This document shows positions 1 to 7,670 of a stretch of 14,132 bases of DNA, in pieces (positions within the stretch are counted from its first letter, which is position 1; the number at the start of each line of letters is the position of its first letter). Both the position numbers and the translations under genes were made by a program. The DNA is taken from contig CAJFNB010000053.1 of assembly GCA_904393845.1 (NCBI GenBank), positions 1 through 14,132 on the forward strand. The letters run 5' to 3'. Below the pieces are notes generated by a model. It was not told the origin of the DNA. It searched no databases and saw only the letters and a program-made list of their open reading frames with translations. This stretch comes from Alloclostridium intestinigallinarum (GTDB lineage: Bacteria; Bacillota; Clostridia; Christensenellales; UBA3700).

Positions 1-188
1 TTTTATGTTCCGCAATTATTTGCGGGGATTCTTGATATTCGCCTGTAAGGCTGTGTCACTTCAAGGGGCGCTCACTTTTTGAGCATCAGGCATCATGCTA
101 TAAAGCACATAGTATATAGTTTATCAAAATAACGCATCAAATACCCGCGATAAAGCGTGGTTAGCTGTTCGCCTTCTATTTATTCATA
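1..188. other. Non-coding left edge with att-like repeat and small stem-loops
   Basis: No convincing gene is seen here. The stretch lies downstream of the helicase stop and contains the left copy of the 25-bp repeat shared with the end of ppdK. Two short perfect stem-loops are visible. One is CCGCAA/TTGCGG at 10-25 with a 4-nt loop, directly beside the left repeat and overlapping the stop codon of the partial ppdK-like frame. The other is GCTCA/TGAGC at 70-84. Neither has a clear T-run on the minus strand, so neither is called a terminator. On the minus strand the only ppdK-like reading is QANIKNPRK followed by TAA; a TGA in the same frame lies five codons before its Gln. Confidence 0.5.
21..45 (-). 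repeat. Left copy of 25-bp direct repeat (att-like ppdK 3' end fragment)
   Basis: This 25-bp stretch matches 4731-4755 at 24 of 25 positions in the same orientation; the single difference is C versus G at position 31. On the minus strand it reads QANIKNPR in the ppdK frame, then Lys and TAA. That would end PPDK at about 875 residues, close to the 874 residues I recall for the Clostridium symbiosum enzyme. Beyond the repeat, apart from a possible gapped GCAGCC-like match, similarity to ppdK stops. This is what is expected of an attachment site left by an element inserted into the 3' end of ppdK. The att role is inference; the duplication is directly seen. Confidence 0.7.
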
Positions 189-3020
189 CTATTCAAACTC
201 AATTGAACCAATTTCTTGTTTCAATAAAGCAACGTCGTTTCGATTATCGTGCGGCTTGATTTGCTTCAACACCTTTTCTTCAACCGGTTGAGTCCAATAA
301 ATTTTTAAAAATTTCCGCGCACGAGTTATTGCAGTATAGAAAATATTATGAGTAATCAATTCATCTATTTCGTCTGTAATAATTATTTTTACGGAATCAT
401 ACTCCAAGCCTTGTGCTTTATGAATAGATACCGCATACGCAATTTGAAACGGAACAACAGATTTTGAATATCCGCCATCATCTTCATCGGTAGATTTATT
501 TTTATTTACAATAAATCTTATGACAGAATTACCACTCTCAGCATTTTTTATAAGAGTAAAGTCCATATCTTTGGTATCCATGTCTATAAGAGGACGGTCT
601 ATCTCTATATCAAATTGTATGCCCTCGCCAACTTTATCGGCGTTTACACGTTCAAAATCAACAATACGTCCCGTCATATTATTATGGATAACTGGAATCT
701 GTTCCTCTGTCCTGGTAAAAAATTGATCGGCTGCGTCGTTAAACAGTATAGGATCCCCCACCTTGTAGCGTTGTACGCCCCGCCATATTTCCTTTCCTTT
801 ATTGCATTCTTGCAAAAAGTGATTAATATTGTTTATGCCATACAATCCCCCATAATTAAGACATAATATAATCTCATTTTCTCCTGCGGGCGAGAATATA
901 GATTTATCCAAATCAGCCGAATAGCCGAATGTTTGAAGAAGATCATATACATCGTCTTTCATTTTTCTAACATCATTCCATACCCTAAGTAAATATTCAC
1001 TTTCACTTCTGTATGGTTCGGTTAACTCACACACCGAAGTTTGCGGCAAAAAGTATCGCACAGCGTCAAACCAGTTACCAAATTCTATCGATTCGATCTG
1101 ATATGTATCTCCGACCAGTACAAGCAACTCAAAATTCGCCTTTTCAAGCACTTCTCTCATATCTTTATTATTTACCGTACTGCACTCATCAATAATTAGA
1201 ATGTCAAATGAAGTTCTTCCCGTATATTTTTTACTAATAAACGACGAAATAGTCCTGAAGGAGCTATTGGCCGATGCTGTCACTTTACGCCTTAAATTAT
1301 TAACAGCAGGATTGGTTTGCGCCAAATACAGTCTTGCCTTACTGGCAAACAGATTTGAAATATGATTGATTAAATATGTTTTCCCCGTACCTGCAGAACC
1401 ATAGATCAACGCAACCCTGGACTGAGAAAACATATTTCTGATAGCAACTTTCTTTTCTTCAGAATTAACCTGATTGGTTGTCTGCATCCAATAATCCGCT
1501 AAATTAGTATAATTATCAACTCCGCTTTGCGCAAGTTTTTTAATTGCTGTAATAATAGCTACTGTATCTTCTTTATAATGTTCTATAAAAAGATGGTCAT
1601 ATTTTATAACCATTTTACGCGATTGCTGTTTTTCTGAATGATAAAGTCTATGATTATACTTAAGAACAAGCGATTCAACATCATTAAAATTATCAAGCTT
1701 ATATTTCCCGTCTTCCCCCTTTTCCAACAGGGTAAACAGCATGTTTTGTTTTTCTGTATTATTCTGAACGACCCACGCCAATATTTCATGCTCCCTTCCG
1801 CTTGCATCGAGACAATCAAACAAGTCTAACAGGCTCGGAACGTGATTTTTCAAACCAGAGCAGAACGGCATTTGGTCAAATGGAATACATTCGTTAGCCA
1901 AATAAAGATCAGAGAGTTTAGAATTTGCTCCAATATGCTCTCGGCGTCCTTCCTGATAATTCCAGACCCATAGGTCCTTATATTGCTTTTTCAGTATCCT
2001 GTTTGACATATGCAGCAACAGATAACGAAGTATATTGCTTCCGGGCGCATTGCTTTTTATTTTATCTCTGCATATTTCCAAACAATCAAAAAAATGCCGC
2101 GCTTTTGTTTGCGGTACTATCTGATGTTTTACTTTTTCGAAAGCATCATCGGAAAATAATACTATTTCTGACAAGCTTAGGCCTGTCCTCGTAAGAAACT
2201 GGCTGATGTTTTGTTGTTCTGTTGATCCGTATTTTATCGAAGTATTATCTATTATTTTATTAAAATTTGTAAACTCGCAAGGACGTATATTTACTTCCCA
2301 GTCAACAATTATACGGATAGGCATGCGTGTACCAAAAATTTCAATATTGCTGTCAGCAAGAGCAAATTTTACGGCATAAAAACTAGTAATCTGCATATCA
2401 GTAAAAGCAATGATACTATCTGTCTTGCTCGCATAATCATTTGCGGGAACAAAAGATACTTCATAATATATCTTACCGTTTATAAAAAAAGGCTTTACTT
2501 TTTGCACATAAAATCTATCATAACGAAATCCACCATGTTTTGGCGCGTGATACAAATCAACCTTCTTTGCAATCTCCGTATAATACTCTGCCAATTCGTC
2601 ATTGACTTCTAAAGGAAATTGTTGTAAATTTTCAAGCACATCCATAGAATAATTGTCACGCATAAAAATCCTTATCCGCAACAAATATTCATAATATTTC
2701 AACATCAATCTTTCGGCATTTTGCTCTTTTAAAGCTCTATGGGATGAAGAAACCTGAAGAAACTGATGGAATCGCGATATATGAAGCAGTTTGACTTCAC
2801 TTTTCGCAAACTTGACAGCAGCTTGAATATTTTCACGTGTATCTTCAATATCGCTACCTTTCGCATAAACCTTGAGGAGTATATGTTCCACAAAGTGGCG
2901 TAAAGATTCTATTACTTCTTGAGAAACTTCTCCTCTTGTCGATTGTCCCAAACGGCTAATCTGGCGGCATATAATTTTATTGCTTTCATAAATTGCTTCG
3001 TCGATACCGGCTTTTATCAT
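189..3020 (-). CDS. Large SF1 (RecD/UvrD-like) DNA helicase with uncharacterised N-terminal half
   Basis: This 943-residue protein is an ATP-driven superfamily 1 helicase by its motifs. Walker A is GSAGTGKT at 541-548, Walker B is ILIIDECS at 607-614, and motif III is VGDTYQI at 636-642. An EPYRSE motif lies at 668-673, SIHKAQGLEYD at 865-875, and FYTAITRARK at 894-903. These cover the two RecA-like domains in the C-terminal 410 residues. Residues 1-530 match no domain I recognise and have no signal peptide or membrane segment, so the protein should be cytoplasmic. The ATG at 3020 has a GAGG Shine-Dalgarno about 11 nt upstream. The gene follows the DUF4143 ATPase gene by 26 bp and probably shares its transcript. 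Base composition is AT-rich compared with ppdK onward, which suggests transfer. A role in phage defence or plasmid/element maintenance is possible but unproven. The helicase call is firm; the biological role is unknown. Confidence 0.88.
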   Translation of the reverse strand: MIKAGIDEAIYESNKIICRQISRLGQSTRGEVSQEVIESLRHFVEHILLKVYAKGSDIEDTRENIQAAVKFAKSEVKLLHISRFHQFLQVSSSHRALKEQNAERLMLKYYEYLLRIRIFMRDNYSMDVLENLQQFPLEVNDELAEYYTEIAKKVDLYHAPKHGGFRYDRFYVQKVKPFFINGKIYYEVSFVPANDYASKTDSIIAFTDMQITSFYAVKFALADSNIEIFGTRMPIRIIVDWEVNIRPCEFTNFNKIIDNTSIKYGSTEQQNISQFLTRTGLSLSEIVLFSDDAFEKVKHQIVPQTKARHFFDCLEICRDKIKSNAPGSNILRYLLLHMSNRILKKQYKDLWVWNYQEGRREHIGANSKLSDLYLANECIPFDQMPFCSGLKNHVPSLLDLFDCLDASGREHEILAWVVQNNTEKQNMLFTLLEKGEDGKYKLDNFNDVESLVLKYNHRLYHSEKQQSRKMVIKYDHLFIEHYKEDTVAIITAIKKLAQSGVDNYTNLADYWMQTTNQVNSEEKKVAIRNMFSQSRVALIYGSAGTGKTYLINHISNLFASKARLYLAQTNPAVNNLRRKVTASANSSFRTISSFISKKYTGRTSFDILIIDECSTVNNKDMREVLEKANFELLVLVGDTYQIESIEFGNWFDAVRYFLPQTSVCELTEPYRSESEYLLRVWNDVRKMKDDVYDLLQTFGYSADLDKSIFSPAGENEIILCLNYGGLYGINNINHFLQECNKGKEIWRGVQRYKVGDPILFNDAADQFFTRTEEQIPVIHNNMTGRIVDFERVNADKVGEGIQFDIEIDRPLIDMDTKDMDFTLIKNAESGNSVIRFIVNKNKSTDEDDGGYSKSVVPFQIAYAVSIHKAQGLEYDSVKIIITDEIDELITHNIFYTAITRARKFLKIYWTQPVEEKVLKQIKPHDNRNDVALLKQEIGSIEFE

Positions 3021-3046
3021 TAGAATTTGAACCTCACATGAGAGAA

Positions 3047-4276
3047 TTATATATACTCTATCGGCAAAACCACTAAGTCGTCTGCAAGATATAGTTTACT
3101 GTCATACAAACAAACGATCGCACCCATTCCTCTTTTCTTTTCCACATCCGACGCCATCGCTTTATTGGGATTGGCACTCTTTTTAATTTCTATGGGATAC
3201 AATACACCGTTTTCCTCTATAATTAAATCGATTTCGCTTTCTTCTTTAATCAGTTCCCCGTTTTCTTTTGTACGTTTTTTATCTTTACCACGGTAATAAA
3301 ACACATTAAACGAATAGTCACTCCCTTCATTGCTGAAAGACTTCAATATCTCGGAAATTACAAACGTCTCAAACATATTTCCCGCAACCGCACTTTGTTC
3401 CAAAGCTTCCGCACTGTTCCATTTGGATAGATAACAAGCAAGTCCGGTATCTCTGAAATACAGTTTCGGCGTCTTTATCGCCCTTGTTAAATGGCTCGAA
3501 TAATATGGCTGTAATATAAATATGATTCCGGTTCTTTCCAACACAGATATCCAATTCTTTATTGTTGCCTGCGTCACGCCGACCTCCTGCGCCACTGCCG
3601 CATAATTCAGCATCTGCGCAGTCCTCGCAGCAACGGCTGAAAGGAATCTTGTAAACGCGATTGTATCCTTTATTTCGATCTCCTCTTTGATATCCCGTTC
3701 CAGATATGTTCTCACATAGGATGAATAAAAGTCCAGCCACTCACGTTCGGTAACGTTTATTTCGGGATACATACCGCGATGTATCATCTGCCAAAGGTTA
3801 TTATATGGCTTTAAGTAAAGTTCTCTTTCCGATATATACTCTTCCGTGGGAACAAAATGCTTGTTGAATTTTATGCCACCGAGTTCACGCAACGATAATC
3901 CCTGCAATTCCAAAATAGATATTCTTCCTGCCAGCGATTCCTGAACTTTTGACATCAAACTCATTTGCTGAGAACCTGTCAAATAATAATTCTCGTACAT
4001 ATCGGGCTTGTCACACTCTATCTTGATATACGGAAATATTTCCGGTGCATATTGTACTTCGTCTATGATGGACGGTTTAGGAAGATTCTTTATAAAAAGT
4101 TTCGGATCTTCAATTGCCGTGCTTAGCAAGAGCTTATCGTCAAAAGTTACATATCTGACATTCGGAAATAACGTTTTAAGCAATGTTGACTTACCAACCT
4201 GCCTTGCCCCTGTAACAAGAATACATCTGCTATTCTTTGCCCGCTTCAATAACACCGACTCTATGTTTCTATACAT
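3047..4276 (-). CDS. AAA ATPase of the AAA_14/DUF4143 family
   Basis: A 409-residue predicted cytoplasmic ATPase. Walker A is GARQVGKST at 23-31, Walker B is SIIDEVQY at 69-76, and a sensor-like YYLTGSQQ lies at 97-104. The family signature ESLAGRISILEL follows at 113-124. A winged-helix-like stretch (EVGVTQATIKNWISVLE) lies near 231-247, then FRDTGLACYL at 274-283 and GNMFETFVISEI at 299-310. The C-terminus has a PD-(D/E)XK-nuclease-like core, with EID at 348-350 and EIKKS at 363-367, as is usual in DUF4143 proteins. Length is normal for the family. The ATG at 4276 has AAAGGTGG just upstream and a good promoter before it. These proteins are common in accessory regions of anaerobes and archaea, and their cellular role is not settled. 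With the helicase 26 bp downstream it forms a two-gene unit. Confidence 0.9.
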   Translation of the reverse strand: MYRNIESVLLKRAKNSRCILVTGARQVGKSTLLKTLFPNVRYVTFDDKLLLSTAIEDPKLFIKNLPKPSIIDEVQYAPEIFPYIKIECDKPDMYENYYLTGSQQMSLMSKVQESLAGRISILELQGLSLRELGGIKFNKHFVPTEEYISERELYLKPYNNLWQMIHRGMYPEINVTEREWLDFYSSYVRTYLERDIKEEIEIKDTIAFTRFLSAVAARTAQMLNYAAVAQEVGVTQATIKNWISVLERTGIIFILQPYYSSHLTRAIKTPKLYFRDTGLACYLSKWNSAEALEQSAVAGNMFETFVISEILKSFSNEGSDYSFNVFYYRGKDKKRTKENGELIKEESEIDLIIEENGVLYPIEIKKSANPNKAMASDVEKKRGMGAIVCLYDSKLYLADDLVVLPIEYI

Positions 4277-4312
4277 AATGCCACCTTTGCGACTAATCTA
4301 TAATTCGATTAT

Positions 4313-4341
4313 ATTTTAGACGTAAATTTCACATTTGTCAA
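4313..4341 (-). promoter_or_regulatory. Sigma-A-like promoter for the ATPase-helicase unit
   Basis: On the minus strand TTGACA (4341-4336) is followed after 17 bp by TAAAAT (4318-4313). That is a perfect -35 and a 5/6 -10. A start site near 4306 would give a leader of about 30 nt to the ATG at 4276. The -35 lies at the edge of the IS30 remnant, so it may have come from the insertion sequence end. Confidence 0.7.
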
Positions 4342-4422
4342 GTGTTTCAACCCATTGTCCTGATCTGATGGTAAAAACCAAGTGTGCAACTTATACGAAA
4401 ACACACTTTCTTGCGCCTATTT

Positions 4423-4629
4423 CTAAGCATTTTTAACATAGCAAATTATATTAAGTGCGACGCTTTTTGCCAAGCGCAGTACGGAATAATATCTTGTTTT
4501 TCGCTCCGCCGGTGTTACAAAACACGCTTTTGATTTTCCCAACCCGGATACCACAGTATCTATTTCCCAATGCCCGAATTCTTTTCTCTTGTATACGCTT
4601 TTATCTCGTTTTCGCAAAGTATAATTCAC
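4423..4629 (-). pseudogene. IS30-family transposase fragment
   Basis: A 68-residue open stretch carries the IS30 transposase catalytic-core signature EFGHWEIDTVV, followed by a segment like GKSKACFVTPAERKTRYY. The first Asp of the DDE triad is the D of HWEID. Full IS30 transposases are roughly 300-350 residues, so the N-terminal DNA-binding domain and most of the catalytic domain are missing. The listed GTG start at 4629 is only where the open frame begins and probably not a true start. In-frame TAG codons interrupt the continuation toward 4400. Degenerate text downstream, down to about 4320, may be more of the same element. It sits at the junction of the AT-rich island and the ppdK terminator, which points to past insertion activity there. 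Confidence 0.8.
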
Positions 4630-4639
4630 CCTTGCTGTT

Positions 4640-4670
4640 AAAAAAGCGGGCCCGAAGGTCCGCTTTTATT
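4640..4670 (-). terminator. Rho-independent terminator of ppdK (possibly bidirectional)
   Basis: On the minus strand AGCGGACC, a TTCG tetraloop and GGCCCGCT form an 8-bp stem with one A-C mismatch, followed by a run of six T. The C(TTCG)G loop is the extra-stable type. It begins 16 nt after the ppdK stop. On the plus strand the stem has a G-T wobble in place of the mismatch, followed by TTTATT, so it may act in both directions. Confidence 0.8.
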
Positions 4671-4686
4671 ATGTGCGTTTGCTTAC

Positions 4687-7353
4687 TCAGTTTTCCTCGA
4701 TATAGGCGGTTTTGGGATCGACCGTTTCTATGCGGGGATTGTTGATATTCGCCTGGGCTGCCGCAAGGCGCGCGATGGGCACGCGGAAAGGCGAGCAGGA
4801 AACGTACGTAAGACCCGCGTTGTGGCAGAATTCGATGGTGGAAGGGTCGCCGCCGTGTTCGCCGCAGATGCCCAGCTTGATATTGGGACGGGTCGCCTTG
4901 CCGCCTTCGATGGCTATCTTCATCAGCTTGCCTACGCCGACCTGGTCCAGACGGGCGAAGGGATCGGATTCAAATATCTTCTTCTTGTAGTAGTCGCCGA
5001 GGAACTTGCCCGCGTCGTCACGGCTGAAGCCGAACGTCATCTGGGTGAGGTCGTTGGTGCCGAAGGAGAAGAATTCCGCCTCCTTGGCGATTTCGTCCGC
5101 GGTGAGCGCCGCGCGGGGAATTTCGATCATCGTGCCGATGTGGTAGACAATCTTCATATTCTGCTCTTCCATGACCTTCTCCGCCGTTTCCACGACTATG
5201 TTCTTTACGTATTTGAGTTCCTTCACCTCGCCTACGAGCGGGATCATGATTTCGGGAACGACGTTATAGCCTTCCTTGTTCACGCTGATTGCGGCTTCTA
5301 TGACCGCGCGGGTCTGCATACGCGCGATTTCCGGGAAGGTGATGGAAAGGCGGCAGCCGCGGTGACCCATCATCGGGTTGGCTTCGTGCAGCGACGTGAT
5401 GGTCGCGGCAAGGTCGTCGTACGTAAGTCCCATTTCCTTGGCGAGCGCCTTAATCTCTTCGGGCTTGGTGGGCACGAATTCGTGCAGAGGCGGGTCGAGG
5501 AAGCGGATAGTTACCGGCTTGCCCTTCATCGCCTTGTAAAGTCCTATGAAGTCGCCTCTTTGCATGGGCAGAATCTTGGCGAGAGCCTTTTCGCGCTCTT
5601 CGGGAGTTTTGGAAACTATCATCTCGCGCATTGCCATAATTCTGTCTTCGGCAAAGAACATATGCTCCGTACGGCAAAGACCTATGCCCTCGGCGCCGAA
5701 GTCGTACGCCTGTTTTGCGTCGTGGGGAGTGTCCGCGTTCGTCCTGACCTGCAGAGCGCGGTACTTGTCCGCCCACTCCATTATGCGGGCGAAGTTGCCC
5801 GTAACTTCCGGTTCGACGGTGGGCAGCTGGCCGGCGTACACGTTGCCGGTGGAGCCGTCAAGGCAGATATAATCGTCCGCGGTATACTTCTTGCCCGAAA
5901 TGTAAACTTCGCGCTTTTCTTCGTCTATCTTCAGATCGCCACAGCCGGCAACGCAGCATTCGCCCATGCCCCTTGCCACGACGGCGGCGTGGGAGGTCAT
6001 GCCACCGCGGGCGGTGAGAACGCCTTCCGCAGCGTACATACCTTCAATATCTTCGGGGGAGGTTTCAAGTCTGACAAGCACGACTTTTTCACCGGCATTC
6101 TTGCGCTCGACCGCTTCTTCCGCGGAAAAAGCTATCTTGCCGCAGGCTGCGCCGGGAGACGCGGGCAAGCCCTTTGCTATCGCCTTGGCTTTCTTCAGAG
6201 CCGCAGCGTCGAACTGGGGGTGCAGCAGCGCATCCAGCTGCTTGGGTTCTATTTTCAGAAGGGCTTCTTTTTCGTTTATCATGCCCTCGTCCACCATGTC
6301 GCAGGCTATGCGGACGGCGGCGTTCGCGGTGCGCTTGCCGTTACGCGTCTGCAACATGAACAGTCTGCCTTCTTCTATGGTGAATTCCATGTCCTGCATA
6401 TCCTTGTTCTTTTCTTCCAGGGTCTTTGCGATGGACACGAACTGGTTGTAAACGGCAATGTTGGTCTGCGCCAGGTGGTCTATGGGCAGAGGGGTGCGGA
6501 TACCCGCAACGACGTCCTCGCCCTGCGCGTTCATGAGATATTCGCCGTAAATGTGGTTTTCGCCGGTGGCGGGATTACGGGTGAACGCAACGCCCGTGCC
6601 GGAGGTTTCGCCCATATTGCCGAACACCATCGACTGCACGTTGACCGCCGTGCCCCAGCTGCCGGGAATATCGTTTTCCCTGCGGTAGATGATGGCGCGG
6701 TCGTTGTTCCAGCTGCGGAACACCGCCTTGACCGCTTCGATGAGCTGTTCTTTGGGATCCTGGGGGAAGTCTTTGCCCATGGCCTTTTTGTATACGGCCT
6801 TGAAACGCTTGATAAGTTCCTGCAGATCGTCCGCGGTGAGGTCTGTATCCATCTTCACGCCCCTGGCTTCCTTGACTTCGTCGATTATCTTTTCGAATTC
6901 CGACTTGGATACGTTCATGACCACGTCGGAGAACATCTGGATGAATCTGCGGTAGCAGTCGTAGGCGAAGCGGGGATTACCCGTTTTAGCGGCAAGACCT
7001 TTGACGGATACGTCGTTGAGGCCGAGGTTGAGAATGGTGTCCATCATGCCCGGCATAGACGCTCTCGCACCCGAACGGACGGACACGAGGAATGGATTTT
7101 TTTCGTCGCCGAACTTCTTGCCGACGTCCTTTTCCACCAGCGCAAGGGTCGTGAATATCTCCTTGACTATCTCGTCGTCCAGCCTTTCGCCGTCGTCGTA
7201 ATAACGGGTGCAGGCTTCGGTAGTGATGGTGAAACCGGGAGGCACCGGCATGCCCCAGGAGGTCATCTTGGCAAGGTTAGCGCCCTTGCCGCCGAACAAA
7301 TCCTTTCTGTCACCGTCTGCTTCCTTGAACAAATAAACGTACTTTTTAGACAT
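4687..7353 (-). CDS. ppdK: Pyruvate, phosphate dikinase
   Basis: This 888-residue cytoplasmic enzyme interconverts pyruvate + ATP + Pi and phosphoenolpyruvate + AMP + PPi, serving PPi-linked glycolysis or gluconeogenesis in anaerobes. The N-terminal nucleotide-binding domain starts with LFGGKGANLAKM (19-30). The swivelling domain carries the phosphohistidine motif GGMTSHAAVVARG with His455. The C-terminal PEP/pyruvate barrel ends with the catalytic CGEHGGDPSTIEF (Cys830). I chose the ATG at 7353 because it has GGAGGAG 5 nt upstream and the family N-terminus MSKKYVYLF. The frame stays open 78 codons further up, but that part is intergenic. The usual family end (AAAQA.INN, about residue 872) is followed here by about 14 extra residues to IEEN. 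That change begins at the right copy of the 25-bp repeat, suggesting the tail was replaced by the island insertion. No PPDK regulatory protein gene is in the window. Confidence 0.97.
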   Translation of the reverse strand: MSKKYVYLFKEADGDRKDLFGGKGANLAKMTSWGMPVPPGFTITTEACTRYYDDGERLDDEIVKEIFTTLALVEKDVGKKFGDEKNPFLVSVRSGARASMPGMMDTILNLGLNDVSVKGLAAKTGNPRFAYDCYRRFIQMFSDVVMNVSKSEFEKIIDEVKEARGVKMDTDLTADDLQELIKRFKAVYKKAMGKDFPQDPKEQLIEAVKAVFRSWNNDRAIIYRRENDIPGSWGTAVNVQSMVFGNMGETSGTGVAFTRNPATGENHIYGEYLMNAQGEDVVAGIRTPLPIDHLAQTNIAVYNQFVSIAKTLEEKNKDMQDMEFTIEEGRLFMLQTRNGKRTANAAVRIACDMVDEGMINEKEALLKIEPKQLDALLHPQFDAAALKKAKAIAKGLPASPGAACGKIAFSAEEAVERKNAGEKVVLVRLETSPEDIEGMYAAEGVLTARGGMTSHAAVVARGMGECCVAGCGDLKIDEEKREVYISGKKYTADDYICLDGSTGNVYAGQLPTVEPEVTGNFARIMEWADKYRALQVRTNADTPHDAKQAYDFGAEGIGLCRTEHMFFAEDRIMAMREMIVSKTPEEREKALAKILPMQRGDFIGLYKAMKGKPVTIRFLDPPLHEFVPTKPEEIKALAKEMGLTYDDLAATITSLHEANPMMGHRGCRLSITFPEIARMQTRAVIEAAISVNKEGYNVVPEIMIPLVGEVKELKYVKNIVVETAEKVMEEQNMKIVYHIGTMIEIPRAALTADEIAKEAEFFSFGTNDLTQMTFGFSRDDAGKFLGDYYKKKIFESDPFARLDQVGVGKLMKIAIEGGKATRPNIKLGICGEHGGDPSTIEFCHNAGLTYVSCSPFRVPIARLAAAQANINNPRIETVDPKTAYIEEN
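4731..4755 (-). repeat. Right copy of 25-bp direct repeat inside the ppdK 3' end
   Basis: It matches 21-45 at 24 of 25 positions in the same orientation. In ppdK it encodes QANINNPR (residues 867-874), exactly where the family's usual C-terminus ends. Sequence on its left side encodes the atypical tail of PPDK. The two copies bracket the whole AT-rich island. Confidence 0.7.
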
Positions 7354-7389
7354 AACTCCTCCGGAAAATTTGGATTTTTTGATATTTCC

Positions 7390-7419
7390 ATTATATAATA
7401 ACCCGCGTGTAAAATGCAA
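7390..7419 (-). promoter_or_regulatory. Probable ppdK promoter
   Basis: A perfect -10 TATAAT lies at 7395-7390 on the minus strand. A weak -35 TTGCAT is at 7419-7414, with an 18-bp spacer. A start near 7383 gives a leader of about 30 nt containing the strong GGAGGAG ribosome site before the ATG at 7353. The -35 is only a 3/6 match, so an activator may be needed. Confidence 0.6.
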
Positions 7420-7440
7420 GAGGTTTTGGGAAAAATACTT

Positions 7441-7478
7441 AAAACGGCGGAAAAACAACGCCGTATCGCCGTTTTTTT
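7441..7478 (-). terminator. Terminator-like hairpin between recO and ppdK, probably bidirectional
   Basis: On the minus strand ACGGCG and CGCCGT pair around a 9-nt loop and are followed by TTT and a second T-rich stretch. On the plus strand ACGGCG (7444-7449) can pair with CGCCGT (7459-7464 or 7467-7472); the second option is followed directly by TTTTTT. It lies between recO and the ppdK promoter, so it likely ends the recO operon transcript. The T-tract is better on the plus strand. Confidence 0.55.
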
Positions 7479-7670
7479 CGTGCCGGACGCCCTTTCCGGG
7501 GACAAATTTCCGTCCTGCCGGACGCAAAGCCGCACGCCTTTGCGGTATCGGACGCACAAGCGCGGAGAAAGCGGCTATTTTATGCAAATTTTACATAAAA
7601 GGAGATTCCGGGCGCGGCGTTTTTTAGGAAAATGCGAATTTTGAATTGCGGCGGGGATACGCGGCGTTTT

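Larger units (their letters stand above)
7354..7670. other. Intergenic region between recO and ppdK
   Basis: About 317 bp without a gene. It holds the ppdK Shine-Dalgarno and promoter, a terminator-like hairpin (7441-7478), and a short repeated motif TGCCGGACGC at 7481-7490 and 7516-7525, with a third partial copy (TCGGACGC) near 7545. An AT-rich perfect dyad TTTTATG/CATAAAA with a 9-nt spacer lies at 7578-7600. The sequence between 7601 and 7670 shows nothing clear. The plus-strand and minus-strand open frames here lack start signals and family resemblance. Confidence 0.5.

Noticed and set aside
46..188. Small minus-strand peptide after the helicase (including MMPDAQKVSAP)
   Set aside because: Too short, no ribosome site, several stops, no family resemblance.
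4822..7398. 858-codon plus-strand open frame opposite ppdK
   Set aside because: Its frame is the antisense shadow of GC-rich ppdK codons. ppdK on the minus strand has full family motifs, and the plus-strand translation resembles no family.
7354..7587. 78-codon N-terminal extension of ppdK
   Set aside because: The extra residues are translated intergenic DNA containing the promoter and terminator hairpin. The ATG at 7353 has a strong ribosome site and the family N-terminus.
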